A stretch of DNA of 64,000 nt, taken from Portulaca oleracea (lineage: Eukaryota > Streptophyta > Magnoliopsida > Caryophyllales > Portulacaceae). Position 1 is the first letter of the stretch; every line of letters begins with the position of its first letter. The stretch is from NCBI GenBank assembly GCA_029582165.1, contig CM055881.1, positions 20,899,594 through 20,963,593 on the forward strand, in the 5' to 3' direction. Below, piece by piece: positions 47,749-59,060 of this stretch. The notes under the pieces were generated by a model that worked only from the letters and a program-made list of their open reading frames with translations, made no database searches and was not told the origin of the DNA. A program made the position numbers and the translations under genes.

Positions 47749-50700
47749 CCGGGGAGGTTGAGGGTGGATAAACTTTTAATGCCATAGTCCATATTTCTTT
47801 GTTCCTATTTCACATTGTTACCCACACACATACACACACACAAAAGTCTTGCTTCCACATTTTTAGTTCTCATATTATGTTCAATGTTTTCAAAGTTTTG
47901 TGAAATTGGGGTTTTGGGGGGGGGGGGGGGGTGTTGGAGCTTGTGAATGGCCATGCTGTCCAATTTTGGACAAAATTTTCATTCAATGCAGGAATGGGGA
48001 TTCTGCATCTTTCGTTTGGAGTTATTTGCTGTGGGTTTCTTTTTCTCAAACAAGTGCCTGAAATTATTCTTTGGTTGCAGTTCATTTGGTGACTCATCCA
48101 TGTACCCCTCATCATAATCATTATGTAGGTAGTTTTGAATGTCTTATGATTGTTGTTGCTTGTAGGGAGTTATTTGCTGTGGGTTTCTTTTTCTCAAACA
48201 AGTGCCTGAAATTATTCTTTGGTTGCTGTTCATTTGGTGACTCATCCATGTACCCCTCATCGTAATGATTAAGTAGGGAGTTTTGAATGTCTTATGATTG
48301 TTGTTGCTGTTGCTTGTAGGGAGAAAGCGGATCGTCCATTTCGTTGTCTTGACTGTCAATATAGAAGGGAGCTTGTTCGAGTTTACTTAACCAATGTGGA
48401 GCAGATCTGCCGGCGTTTTATGGAGGAGAGAAGAGGGAAACTAGGAAAGCTTATAGAGGACAAAGCTAGGTGGTCAAGGTGGCAGCTTATTTTTGCTATA
48501 TACTTATTTATACTTATTTCTGCTCTAAGTTGACTGCATTGTGAAGATATATCTTTGCATGATTTCCTCACTGTATGAACTGTTTTGGGTGTAACCGAAA
48601 GTTTTATCCCAGTTGCTTATGATTTGTGGTTGCACATGAGCCTCATGCAGTGTGAAATACTGAAATTCATGAATAGGGTGCTTAATGCATGTCTCGCGCT
48701 CACCTTATATGGCTGCATTTATCCCAGTTGCTTATGATTTGTGGTTGCACATGAGCCTCATGCAGTGTGAAATACTGAAATTCATGAATAGGGTGCTTAA
48801 TGCATGTCTCGCGCTCACCTTATATGGCTGCATTCATCTCTGATTTTTTTTTTTTTTTTTTTTGTCTTCTCTTGAATTTGTTATGACTACCCCTTTGGTG
48901 TTTTTTCTCTCCCATGTTTGTTTACCCTTCCAAGTGCTGTATGTTGTCACATTGTCTGATACAGAAGTGAACTGCAAAGTGAATTTAGCATCCCGTGCTC
49001 GATCGAGGAAAAGATTAGTATCCCTGTGCAAATCAAAATTCGTAGTATTCAATAATCAATGTATTTTGTCTAATAAATGGAGCGTGGGCATAGTGGGGAG
49101 AAATGAGGTAATGAGAGAATAACCCTTGCTTGAGCATTGAATGGAGATACGTATGATAAGGATGTTCTTGATTGTTGATAATAACTTGAACCCAAATGAA
49201 TACAATAATCTTGAGATATAATAATAGAATCACAACCCAAAAGAAGCAATCAACAAGGAACTTGCACATCAAAAGGAACTTGGATATGATCTTGGATAAA
49301 GGAGAATCCACCACCAAGACCTAGCACCCCACCATGATTAGATAAAGGATAGCCCACCACTAATCAATAAAGGAATGACTTGCAACACCACCATTAACAA
49401 TGTAATGGATAAAGTAAACAAGATTTTAGTGGATAATGTAAACACCATTAACACCACCATTAACTATGAGCTTCACCATTCCATTCATAAGCAATGCTTA
49501 GCAAAAGTTTATCAAAAGTCCCTTATAAAATAATAACAATAGCTATTTATAGGGAGGGGGTTTAAGAACAAAAATTAATTCGGGTTAGGGGTGTCGCAGG
49601 TGCGACACAAGGCGTCGCGTTTGCGACGTCTTTTTCTTGCGCAAGGGGTCAATTCCCCGCAGGGTGTCACGGGCGTGACGCGGAATGTTGCAGTCGCGAT
49701 GACAACCCGTCGCGAGCGGGATGCTGCTGACTTGGGGAAGGGGGCATTGGGCTTCGCGGGCGTGACGTCTGAATTCGCGACCGCGACAGATTCCCAACTT
49801 CGATCTCCAAGGAAAACAGTCACGACCGTGACGTTTAGGTCCCGGGCGCGACACGCTCAGGTCTAAGAACCGTCGCAGTCGTGACATGAGGGTCACGAGC
49901 GTGGCAAGCCTTTGTCCAAAACAGGGCGGGGTGATGGGAAGGTGGTCACGGGCGCGACATGTGAGGTCTCGGCCGCGACTCCCTATTGTCAACCCAAACA
50001 TTCGTGTCTTGCAGGGTCACGGTCGTGACCATAGGAGTCACGCCCGTGACCAACTGTTGAGCCTCCCTTTGCTTCTTTAACCACCTCTATTACTTTAACC
50101 CGACCTTCCTTCGTTATTGGTGCCAAGATGAAAAAGGGACCTCGACAAGAGGGTGTCCCGGGTCTCCCCAAGGATGGTGTTGATGCCCTCTTCCGGTCCC
50201 GGGTCCACCTTGAAATGGACCCCACACCCAACCCGGTACTTGCTTTGGTCGGAAACTACAAGGGACGTACGGGTGGAGGTGATGGCTAAGAAGTTTGAGG
50301 TCTTGACCCTACATCGATACGGTTAGCAAAACCCTTATTTAAAGGTAACAACCTTCCTATACTAAACCTAGTAGAGTCCTCATCAAATTTGAAATCTACA
50401 GTACTCTTAATTATAGCTGGAAACTAAAACATAGGATTTGGATGCTAATATATTGAACTTTTGGGGTATTGGACAATAATGCATTGAACTTTGACCTTGG
50501 ACAATAATACATTGAACTTTGAGGGATGTTGGACAATAATGCACTTGAAACAATTTCGATGATGGCTGAATTGGTGGCGATCTTACATGACAGACTGAGA
50601 AGATGAATAAGCTAAATAATATCTAACTGTTATAACATGTCAACTAATCGACACAAGCAAAGGTGATTTTATACAACTGCAACAACAATTTCTCAGTGGA

Positions 50701-53700
50701 AACATGTTTAAACAAATGTGATTTTATTTTGTTTTTACTCTTTTCAAATTTGATTCTCTTTGCATATGTGTGGATCAGTTTAGATGTCATAAACTTAAAT
50801 ATTTTTGGACCAATTCATCTCTTTCACCTGCCACATAGGATTGCCATTAAGTCAGTCATTGTCAAAATCGTTATGAGCTCATTATTGTTCAACACCCCCA
50901 GTACAGTGTATTATTGTCCAAGGTCAAAGTTCAGTGCATTATTGTCCAATATCCTAATAGTTCAGTATATTAGCATCCATAAACCCTAAAACATATAAAA
51001 TATTCTAATTATTACTACCTCCATCCTGAATTGTTTGTCCTCCTAACTACTTTGTCATCAAAGCACATTGGTAATAGGTTGAAAAAGTTTGTGAGGTGGC
51101 TAAATTGCCCCTTAAAATCTTTTGTATAGAAAAAATTAGAACAGTTGGAATTCTAAATAAATTTATTTAAGGGTATAATGTGAATGACAACTGTTGGAAT
51201 TTTAAATGTGGCAAACAAAAAGGGACGAAAAAATTAGTTATTGTGACAAACAAATTGGCACGGAGGTAGTATATTCTTGATCTTCTTCCTAAAATAAGTC
51301 TTCAATCATTATCTTGATGTCTATTGCCGCCCTAGTGATGTTGTACGTTTATTTTTGCATTTGGCAACCTGCAATTGATATTCTTGGTACAGCATCAGTT
51401 TCTTGTGATATTGAACCCTTTCCTGTACCAACATTCATAATAACTTTACAAAACCGTTTGTCTGCAGCTTTTGTGCCTTTTGGTTAGGAATGGATCAAAA
51501 TGCCAGGCGCCGGATGTCTAGGGAGAAAAAAGACATGATATTGAAAGTTGTTGTGAAACATTTTTTCATAGAGAAAGAAGTCACATCTACTCTAGTGATG
51601 GACTCTTTGTACAGTGGGCTTAAGGCACTCGAAGGCCAAAGCAAAGGCAGGAGAGGGAATGCAGAACTACTTGAAGGCGAAGTGATACCTGCCCCAATTG
51701 TTCAGGTGGAGAAGGATATGTTTGTTTTGGTGGATGATATCTTATTATTACTTGAGAGGGCTGCCATGGAACCATTACCCCCGAAGGATGAGAAGGGCCC
51801 TCAGAATCGTACAAAGGTTAGAAGAAAAACTTTTCTAAGATTTGTTTTCTTTCCATAACATCCTGGATGTAGTTTCCTCTGAGACTGCACCTTAAGTTCT
51901 CTTTCCTGATACTACTGTGCGTATTCTTTTGAAGGTAAGGTTGGGTAAATTTAGGTGACTTTGAGTAGGGTTGGTAATAATAGCAAGTTTCGATAAAAAA
52001 AGTAGAAATGATGGGTAAAGTTAGGTTAGGTAAATTTGGGTAATTAACTCCAAAAGAACACACTCGCTGCTGATGACATAGCCAAATGATGTTGATTCCT
52101 TAGTATTATGGTAATGAGACTGTCATAATAAACATGTGCATTTGTGGGATGCTGTGCTCTGTTAGTTTTGATATCAGATATTACTATGGTAGACCTAAGC
52201 GCTCATAATTTGGGACTGTATCTACAACAGATGTAATTGTCGACAGATAAACCCTTGTACAAAGTGAGTTGTAGCATGGTTTCCTCTTTGTAAGTATAAT
52301 GGGTGTGTTTCTATGTCTTTTGTCGTACTGTGTATTGGCCTCCTCTGACTGCCTCATTCCCATCATTTATTGTGCTTCTGTTTTCATTCATTCATGCTCC
52401 CGCCCTTAATTCCATTGGATGAATTTTTTGGTAGGCTTTGAGCATAAGTGTTCATATTACCTGCATGTGGGAACTTGTGTTATTGATGCTGTGTGTGGTT
52501 TTGCTGAAGCTTCACTTGGGTGAATGATTACTAGAACCTGACTGGACTGGACTGGACTGGCCTGTTTGTCCCAATTGAACCAGACAATGACCTTCCTTGC
52601 CTGATCAATGAACCAATTCACAGACAACTGGGAAACTTCCTGGTAGAGCTATAGGTTTTAAATTTTTAACCTGGCCTCGTTGGTGTGCATATTCTAAGAC
52701 TTCGCATAAAGAATAATTGTCATCGAACTAGGGATGCTTAGGTGCTTATCCTTCAGTCCAAGCTTTTGTAGTTCAGCTGAGCTGTCAGCACGATGATGCT
52801 GTAAGCTTCCATTGATCATTTAATACCTCCATGGTGAACCTGGTGCCTCCCTGGTGGCAGTTTGGTCAATTCTAAATGTCTGCTCTGTTGTTTTTCAATT
52901 TTTTTATTTATTATTATGTTAATTTCTCCTTCAACTCTATTTTGATTTGCTTGAAGATAACATGATGCTTCTGATGCTTTTTGTAGGATGGAGGAAGTGG
53001 TGAGGACTTCAGTAAGGAAGCAGCGGAGCGTGATGAGAGGCGTTTGACAGAACTAGGTCGTAGAACGGTGGAAATTTTTGTGCTTGCTCATATTTTCAGG
53101 TAAAATGAGCACTTTTTGGTGTATTCCTCATTGTAATAACAGTCATGATCCCAGCATTTTCTTTCCTAAAATTTTCTTGGTGCTTCAGCAACAAAATTGA
53201 AGCAGCCTACCAAGAGGCTGTCGCCTTGAAGAGGCAAGAAGAACTCATACGTGAAGAAGAAGCTGCTTGGTTGGCTGAGAGCGAGCAGAAAGCAAAGAGA
53301 GGTGCTGAAAAGGACAAAAAGTCAAAGAAAAAACAGGTCCATTTACATCTCTGTAAAGCCTTATTTGTTGTCATGTTACACTGCTAGTATCTCGACAGTT
53401 TGTAGATTTGGTTGGCATACTGTATTTCATGGCTTTGAGGAACTGACCATGAAGATATGACGGTTAATGGTTTTGTTATTTTATCTCGTTTGCTCCAGCG
53501 TCTACACAAGCCGTGAGAAGATTGGGGATAAATGTTTGTATGTTTCACATATGATGGGGGCTTTCTTTACATTATTATTATTTTTTTTTTTTGGGGGGGG
53601 GGGGGGGGAATGTTTGGCCGAATGCACTTAGGGGACAAGCTTTCCCGGGCCTCTTGCTTGGTATCCAGATCTTATGATCCTATGCATTTGGATGTAGCTT

Positions 53701-56371
53701 TGCCCTGGGGGTCTAATTCTGTGTTGATTTGTATCTACCGTTGCCTAGTCACTTTGTTGGTAAACAATCTTTGGTTGATGTGGCTTCAGTGTGCAAGATT
53801 TGTTATGATTTAAGTGGTCATTTAAAACTGAATGCTGATATTCTTTTTTGTTAACTTGATTTTATGAATAGGGTAAGCAAAAGCGGAACAATCGCAAGGG
53901 AAAAGACAAAACAAAGGATGACAAGCCTATTGTTTCAGGACGAGAAAAGCTGCGTGAAAATCCTGCCACTGACAGGAAGGACCTGGTTGAGGCTCAAACC
54001 ATACCGGAAAAGGATGATGGGCTTGAGGATGCATCCGATGTGTCTGATTCTCGGGAATGTTCTGCAGATGTACTACAGCCTGATTCAGAAGATCAAGATA
54101 GAGATGCAAGTCCTGTTAACTGGGACACAGACACATCAGAGGTTCAACCCCCTGCAGAATCCACTGCTAATGAAATTATCCGCATATCAATGGTGCAGAA
54201 TGGAGTAGATAAGAGGAATTCATTTGTGATGGATGATAGCTCGTCAACATGCTCTTCAGATTCTGCTCCCTCAGTAGTGATGAATGGGTTGTATAGAGCT
54301 AGTTCCTCAACAAACTACAAGAGTCAGAAATCACCTAGAAGGTATTTGTTGAGCCATTCGTCTCCTTAGATCAAAAAAATACCCAGATTTTTTTACCGGG
54401 AAGTTTCTGTTTTGCAGAGGGAAAAACCAGGGAGGCAAGCCATCAGAGGGATACAATGCTGCAAACGAGGCTGATAGTCGGCCATTTGAAGCTACTGACA
54501 CTGCTTTCCGAAACGATACTTGTTCAAGTCACAAAGCAGTTGAACAAAATGAGTCTGAGGGCATTGTCACTTTGTTGCAGGATAGGACCAAGTGGCCAGA
54601 ACTGAATGCAGTAAAGAAAGTCAGTGTATTGTAAACCATCCTTTATGTTTTCTTCTGCTATCTGCCCTGCTTTTGGGAGTTGTTTTTGTGTATGACTGGG
54701 AGGTGCTGTGTTCCCCAACCAAAAAAAGAAAGGAGAAAAAATGCATGACAAAAATGCAGAGCATATAAGAAGAATAGATAATTTGGTCAAGCCTTGATAA
54801 CTTTACATGTATGCTATGCCGATTGTTTAGCATTATATGTTGAGAAAACTGTGAAAATTGCATGGGTCTTTTTTCCCCTTGCCACTGGTGCTTAATCCTT
54901 TGTTGATTTTTTTTTTTTTTAACATCTAGTTCTTTGACTTTTTTAAGCTATGCCTATTCTTGCTTTTGACTGCTTTATTCTCCATCTGAAGAAAATTTAT
55001 GCTTCTTGGCTGCAGGAGGATGAGGCTGTCCTGCTGCAAAAGAAAGGAAGCAGGAAGGACTCTGTTGATATGGGATCTTCCAAAGAGAAGAAGGCTCTAA
55101 CACCACGTGTGGCTAAGAGCCCTCCAAAAAATGTTACCTCTGCTCCAACTCAGGCCAAGTCAGACTTGAAAAGTAATGTAAAATTAGACACGGTTTCAGC
55201 CAAGAAAATGTTCTCAAATGGACAACAACAAACTGATAAAATGACAACGTTGGCAAATGCATCTCAACCAGCAATTGCTTCAAGACCTGATTCTACAAAA
55301 GCTGTTGTTCCAAAACTTGTGGAGAAAGTTACAGGCCAACAAGTGGCTGGATTGTCAAGACCTTCAAGTGCACCTCTTATTCCTGGTACACTGCCACCAG
55401 CTGCTCCAGTTATTTCTGCAATACAATCAGTAACTTCAAGTGCTCCTTTGTTGGCCCGCTCAATTAGTGCTGCTGGGCATTTGGGTCCTGACCCATCTCA
55501 TGGAGCACAAACCTACATTCCCCCGTCCTACAGAAATGCCATTATTGGTAGCTCAATGAGTGTAAGCTCAGCTGGTTTCACACATTCACATCAGCCAGCA
55601 GCTGCTGTGGTCAATACATCAACAACGTTCTCTCAACTGCAAGGTTTGATACCGACCTCAATATTTCTTACTCAGGCACCTCAGGAGGAGGTATTAGGTT
55701 GTCAGCCGTGGATGAAGAGTCCTCGGCGGGATATTAGTAGAAGTTCACTGTTTGAGTCTCCATCCTTGATTGATGATATCCCAAAATTTGACCTCTATCG
55801 ACCAACGAACAGTGGGATCCATGAACTCTTCCCTTCAGAAATGTCTGTTGGGCCGTCTGGTCGCCAAGTTCAAGGTGCTTTGGCTGATGAATTCCCGCAC
55901 CTCGACATCATCAATGATCTGCTTGATGATGAACACAGCATGGGAAGGGGGATCCATGGGAGCAGAGTCTTGCAGGGCATCACCGATGGTCCTACACTGT
56001 TTAACCGGCAGTTCACCTACCCTACTGATATCAGTCTATCAAGTGAGATGGGCTCTGTGGGCCCCTCTGGTCGGCTTGATAGATCAAGAACCTACCACGA
56101 GAATGGTTTTCATCAGGATTATGGGTCTGGCACTCAATACAGTTCAGTGAGAGAGTTCATCACTCAGGCTCAAGGGAATTCTATGCCTTACATGAATGGC
56201 CAGATTGATAATGTGGTACCAAATCAGTGGCAATTGTTGGGTCCTGATCTTTCATTGCTGGGCATGAGAACTTCAGGGATGGATGGATACCCATATAACA
56301 TTTCTGATTACGCCAACATGGTATGTAGTGTGCACGATTACGGAATGTTCAGACCTTCAAATGGGCACTGA
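44150..56371 (+). CDS. TRAF1A: TRAF/MATH-domain adaptor, TRAF1a/MUSE14-like
   Basis: Twelve exons join in frame: 44150-44330, 45945-46056, 46612-46700, 46810-46878, 46969-47098, 48320-48478, 51468-51816, 52987-53099, 53191 minus 2 (53189)-53336, 53872-54341, 54418-54619, 55016-56371; 1,125 residues. Exon 11 could instead end at 54610 (GTAAAG donor), losing VKK in frame. Seen: acidic N-terminus NGTPSTSPPYWDSDDSDDN; MATH/TRAF domain about 69-195 (WKIEKFSQINKRELRSNAFE, ILIYPQGCDVCNHLSLFLCV, HFAQFTIAVVNKDPKKSKYS); CLDCQYRRELVRVY; a helical block MDQNARRRMSREKKDMILKV; a charged coiled coil with basic run; Ser-rich linker; conserved DEFPHLDIINDLLDDE; C-terminus FRPSNGH. Known: Arabidopsis TRAF1a/1b (MUSE14/13) act with SCF-CPR1 in NLR turnover and in autophagy regulation. 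Introns 5 and 6 are loaded with duplications and insertions. Confidence 0.95.
44331..45944. other. TRAF intron 1 with a MITE-like palindrome
   Basis: 1,614-bp intron. About 45205-45472 carries CGTAAGACCATCTCACG...CATGAGACGG at one side and ATAAATTTATGGTAAGACGG at the other, as in TAAGACGGTCT-type plant MITEs. Exact ends and target duplication are unclear. Otherwise no feature; the frame at 45588-45773 has no domain. Confidence 0.5.
47713..47748. repeat. TG microsatellite in TRAF intron 5
   Basis: About 17 TG units; a second loose CA-rich tract lies near 47822. G runs of 10 or more occur near 47178 and 47918. Confidence 0.92.
48021..48319 (+). repeat. 148-bp tandem duplication including the intron 5 splice acceptor
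   Basis: Copies 48021-48168 and 48169-48319 both start GTTATTTGCTGTGGGTTTC and end TTGTTGCTTGTAG|GGAG. The true acceptor precedes 48320; the first copy has the same acceptor ending at 48165. Splicing there would read ELFAVGFFFSNKCLKLFFGC and reach a stop at 48263-48265. Confidence 0.92.
48606..48835 (+). repeat. 115-bp near-perfect tandem duplication in TRAF intron 6
   Basis: 48606-48720 and 48721-48835 both run from ATCCCAGTTGCTTATGATTT to TTATATGGCTGCATT, with about one visible difference at the end. A recent event. Confidence 0.95.
49078..50400 (-). mobile_element. Probable solo LTR (gypsy-like) in TRAF intron 6
   Basis: Read on the minus strand it matches the R-U5 part of the LTR at 59.8-60.2 kb in several blocks: CTTGTTTACTTTATCC, TGGTGGATTCTCCTTTATCC and the end CCCACGCTCCA (49078-49088) against GGGACGCTCCA (60183-60193). 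A TATA box CTATAAATAG lies at 49552-49543, with the palindrome array upstream of it. No primer-binding site follows the CA end, so a solo LTR is likely. The upstream boundary near 50.4 kb and the target duplication were not found. Confidence 0.6.
49590..50050 (-). promoter_or_regulatory. Array of GC-rich palindromes in the putative U3 of the solo LTR
   Basis: About a dozen copies of imperfect palindromes such as GTCACGGGCGTGAC (49667), GTCACGGTCGTGAC (50026) and GTCACGCCCGTGAC (50038), plus TCGCGA/CGCGAC variants, spaced 15-45 bp in otherwise AT-rich DNA. Placement upstream of the minus-strand TATA box suggests protein-binding sites in U3. Function is inferred. Confidence 0.6.
50434..50985. 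mobile_element. Mutator-like MITE in TRAF intron 6
   Basis: Ends GGATTTGGATGCTAATATAT and ATATTAGCATCCATAAACC are inverted repeats. CTAAAACATA flanks both ends (50424-50433, 50986-50995), a 9-10-bp duplication. Each arm contains repeats of GGACAATAAT(G/A)CATTGAACTTTG. No coding. Confidence 0.88.
51015..51269. mobile_element. Stowaway MITE in TRAF intron 6
   Basis: Ends CTACCTCCATCCTGAATTG and AATTGGCACGGAGGTAG correspond to the CTCCCTCCGTCCC Stowaway TIR. TA flanks both sides (51013-51014, 51270-51271). 255 bp, AT-rich, no coding. It lies about 200 bp before exon 7. Confidence 0.85.
51817..52986. other. TRAF intron 7
   Basis: 1,170-bp intron without recognised element. A short GGACT repeat lies at about 52540-52561. 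Nothing else seen. Confidence 0.6.
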
Positions 56372-57101
56372 AAGGTCACCGGTGAAAATTAGCAATAATG
56401 TATGCAGGGAATCTGTTGGTTTAGAATTGGGAGGTTGTAATCCTTTTTCTTTGTTTATTTTTGTTATGAGAGAAAAACATTCTGTAAAGAGTGATCCTTT
56501 GGTGTATTTGCTGTTGTTTTTAGTTGATACAAATGGGGCTTTTTTTAGTTTTCATATTTATGTGCGTTTCTCTTACCCTAGATTGCTCCAGAACACATTC
56601 ACAATCTGCAAAAGTCGTTTTGGTTGTTGCTCTTAAATACAATTCAAGCTTGTGCTTAGTGTTTTGTCCTGCTTCATCGTCTGCATATTTGCAGTATGAT
56701 GAGGGACTTGACCACCAGTCATTCAGACATTACATGCAAATGAGGTAATGGGGTGTTAGCCAGAAATACTATGCTGTACTGTTAGACTCATATCAATGAC
56801 CAATCCAATTGATCCAGAGGGATCAGTGGTCAAGTGGTCGATACTAATAAGCACATGTTAGCTACGACAACCTGGGTATGGTTGCAATTTGCAAAGAGTG
56901 GCTTAAGGAGGCTGAAAGTGACTACCTATATCATATGTTTAGTCCTGCACCGGACATCGAACTGGTTGATGCAGTGGGTTAATGGGTCAACTGGTTAGAT
57001 TGATTTCGCTGGATTAGATTAGCTGATCTGGGTCATCGGTCAAAACCGCCATTGACCCGGTTACAAGTTAAATTTTTTTTCATAAGCTTCAAAAAATAAA
57101 A
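56372..57101. other. 3' UTR and downstream DNA of the TRAF gene
   Basis: The first few hundred bases after the stop codon are T-rich and likely 3' UTR. Open frames to 56748 have no domain. From 56880 no feature is recognised up to the MITE. Confidence 0.5.
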
Positions 57102-57649
57102 GGGTTTTTGGCTCAAAATAATCCGAAGTCGGAGGTCATCGGCTGAAAATAATTAAAACTCACTTTTTGGCTGAAAATAATCCAAACTTGTAACCTATTT
57201 ACTCGGACTAAACCAAAATATATTTCAGCGTTGGAATCCGACGTTTGAAGACGCTGCTTTTTAATTGATTTTGGTTTTGAATTTTGTTTTTAAGCTTATT
57301 TAGACCCCAACTCACTTAAATTTATAATGACATGACAATGGATTAAAAATAAAAACACTCGGACTCAACTTTTATTATGTTAAAGTGTTTTTATTTTTAA
57401 TCCATTGCCATGTCATTATGAGTTTAAGTGAGTTGGGGTCTAAATAAGCTTAAAAACAAAATTCAAAACCAAAATTAATTAAAGAAACACGTGCTCAGGC
57501 TGCACAGTCAGCATTCCGACGTTGAAAATTGATTTCGGTTTAGTCCGAGTAAATAGGTTACAAGTTTGGATTATTTTCAGCCAAAAAGTGAGTTTGAATT
57601 ATTTTCAGCCGATAACCTTCGACTTCAGATTATTTTGAGCCAAAAACCC
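57102..57649. mobile_element. Foldback Mutator-like MITE with 9-bp duplication
   Basis: Almost the whole 548 bp is one inverted repeat: GGGTTTTTGGCTCAAAATAA at the left and TTATTTTGAGCCAAAAACCC at the right, meeting near 57370. AAAATAAAA flanks both sides (57093-57101, 57650-57658). The arms contain AAGCTTATTTAGACCCCAAC and its complement. Confidence 0.92.
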
Positions 57650-57658
57650 AAAATAAAA

Positions 57659-58044
57659 ACCATTGCATTTCATTAATTTCAAGTGCAAGAACAACTGATG
57701 TATACTCTTTAATATTTCTTTGGTTTCATAGTTAAAATATATTACATAAATGAACGTCATTATAAATATTGTCGACAATTAATGTTTATCCAAGGCAATC
57801 AAATGAATATGATATTGTTAGAGATTTAGAACATGTGCAATGCTATTTCCAAAATGTTGGAATTTTAGTGGAGGTCCACAATTCCACATCAAGTATAATT
57901 CCTATATTTTTGAAATGCATTCCATTTTTCCTACAACCATTAGAAACTCATTCTACCATTTTGCTTTAAAATATTCAATGTGTGCCCCTCTTTCTCTTAT
58001 AATTAATAGTTTTATTTATGTTAATATGAGTATCTTAGATGCCC
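57659..58044. other. AT-rich DNA
   Basis: No gene or element recognised. Confidence 0.6.
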
Positions 58045-58800
58045 AATCTACGATCAAGCGTGGCTACACTTGGAGGAGCTTAAGCGGAGCTTAAGGGATG
58101 GTACAAAAGGGAACCAGATGGTTGATGGGCAATGATTATTCACTCAATATTTGGGACTCAACGTGGAGTCCTAGGAACAATGCCCTTGCATTGCTGAGAG
58201 TTGCGGATTTGATAGACCACGGGGCAGACATGTAAAGAGTATATGATTGACTTAATTTTCCTACCTCCGGATGTTGAGATCATCAAGAATATGCCACTGG
58301 CTACATTATGGCCACAAGATAGACCAACCTAGCACTATGACATCTCAATTAGCATACCAAGCAATTAGAGAGTGGAAAGGGCAGGACCAACTTTCAACTG
58401 GCTCGGGAGCGGTGAGTAGGAGGTTCTAGAAGGGGATATATATGACATCTCAATCTCCCACCCAAAATAAAGCTCTTTTCTTATAGAGTTGCAATTGGAG
58501 CCTTACCAATAAGGATGAACTTGGGAGGATCCACTCTATGGAGAGCCATTGTTTATGGTGTGGGGAAGGGGACAAGATGGAAGTTCACGTGCTATTCACG
58601 TGTAGGCTAGCCCGACTGATCTGAACAAAAAGTGGATTTGCTAGCACTCTTTGGCAAAGACATTCAGACTCATTCCAGGATGTGTTAGCCTCGTCTATGG
58701 GTGAGCTAGGCGACCTTTGGGAGGAGTTTGGGGGAATGGTTTGGGGGATATGGTAGGACAAAAACACGCTATGGGGGACTAGTTGGAGGATACAAAAGAG
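58045..58800 (+). pseudogene. LINE fragment: C-terminal region with zf-RVT
   Basis: Across frames the text reads like the region after a plant L1 reverse transcriptase: AWRRSL...GNQMVDGQ, then PPKIKLFSYRVAIGALPIRM and NLGGSTLWRAI. The zinc-binding part follows as CLWCGEGDKMEVHVLFTCRL near 58555-58610. Multiple stops. Not a piece of the LINE at 22-29.7 kb, which retains its own copy of this region. Confidence 0.6.
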
Positions 58801-58813
58801 CTTGGTCTAACAT

Positions 58814-59060
58814 TGATGTATGTGTAGCTCGTTCAAATCAGAGTACATGAACTAGACACACATCAAGAGACTCCACGCAGAGCTTGGTACGGTTTCAACT
58901 TCAATATGCTCAAGGTAAGAAAAACAAATGAGACAGAAATATAAGCAAGTGTATCTTGTTTGACATAAACACACCACAAACGAAAACACTTGGGCTGGTA
59001 CTTGCAAATCACTCTTGGATAGAAACACCACCAAAAGATCAAAAGCAAGCTCTACTTATG
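58814..59060 (-). mobile_element. LTR-end fragment related to 61354
   Basis: TGATGTATGTGTAGCTCG at 58814 matches TGATGTATGTGTATCTCA at 61354, and the next 25 bp are partly alike. The preceding AGCTTGGTCTAACAT may be a decayed minus-strand primer-binding site. The right limit is arbitrary. Confidence 0.4.

Noticed and set aside
49585..50001. Open frames of 82-138 codons rich in Arg/Asp/His on both strands
   Set aside because: They arise from the GTCACG/CGTGAC palindrome array and its high GC, which removes stop codons; no domain and no codon bias.
55770..56150. 126-codon overlapping frame
   Set aside because: Alternative frame within the last TRAF exon; the main frame carries the conserved DEFPHLDIINDLL motif and continues to the stop.
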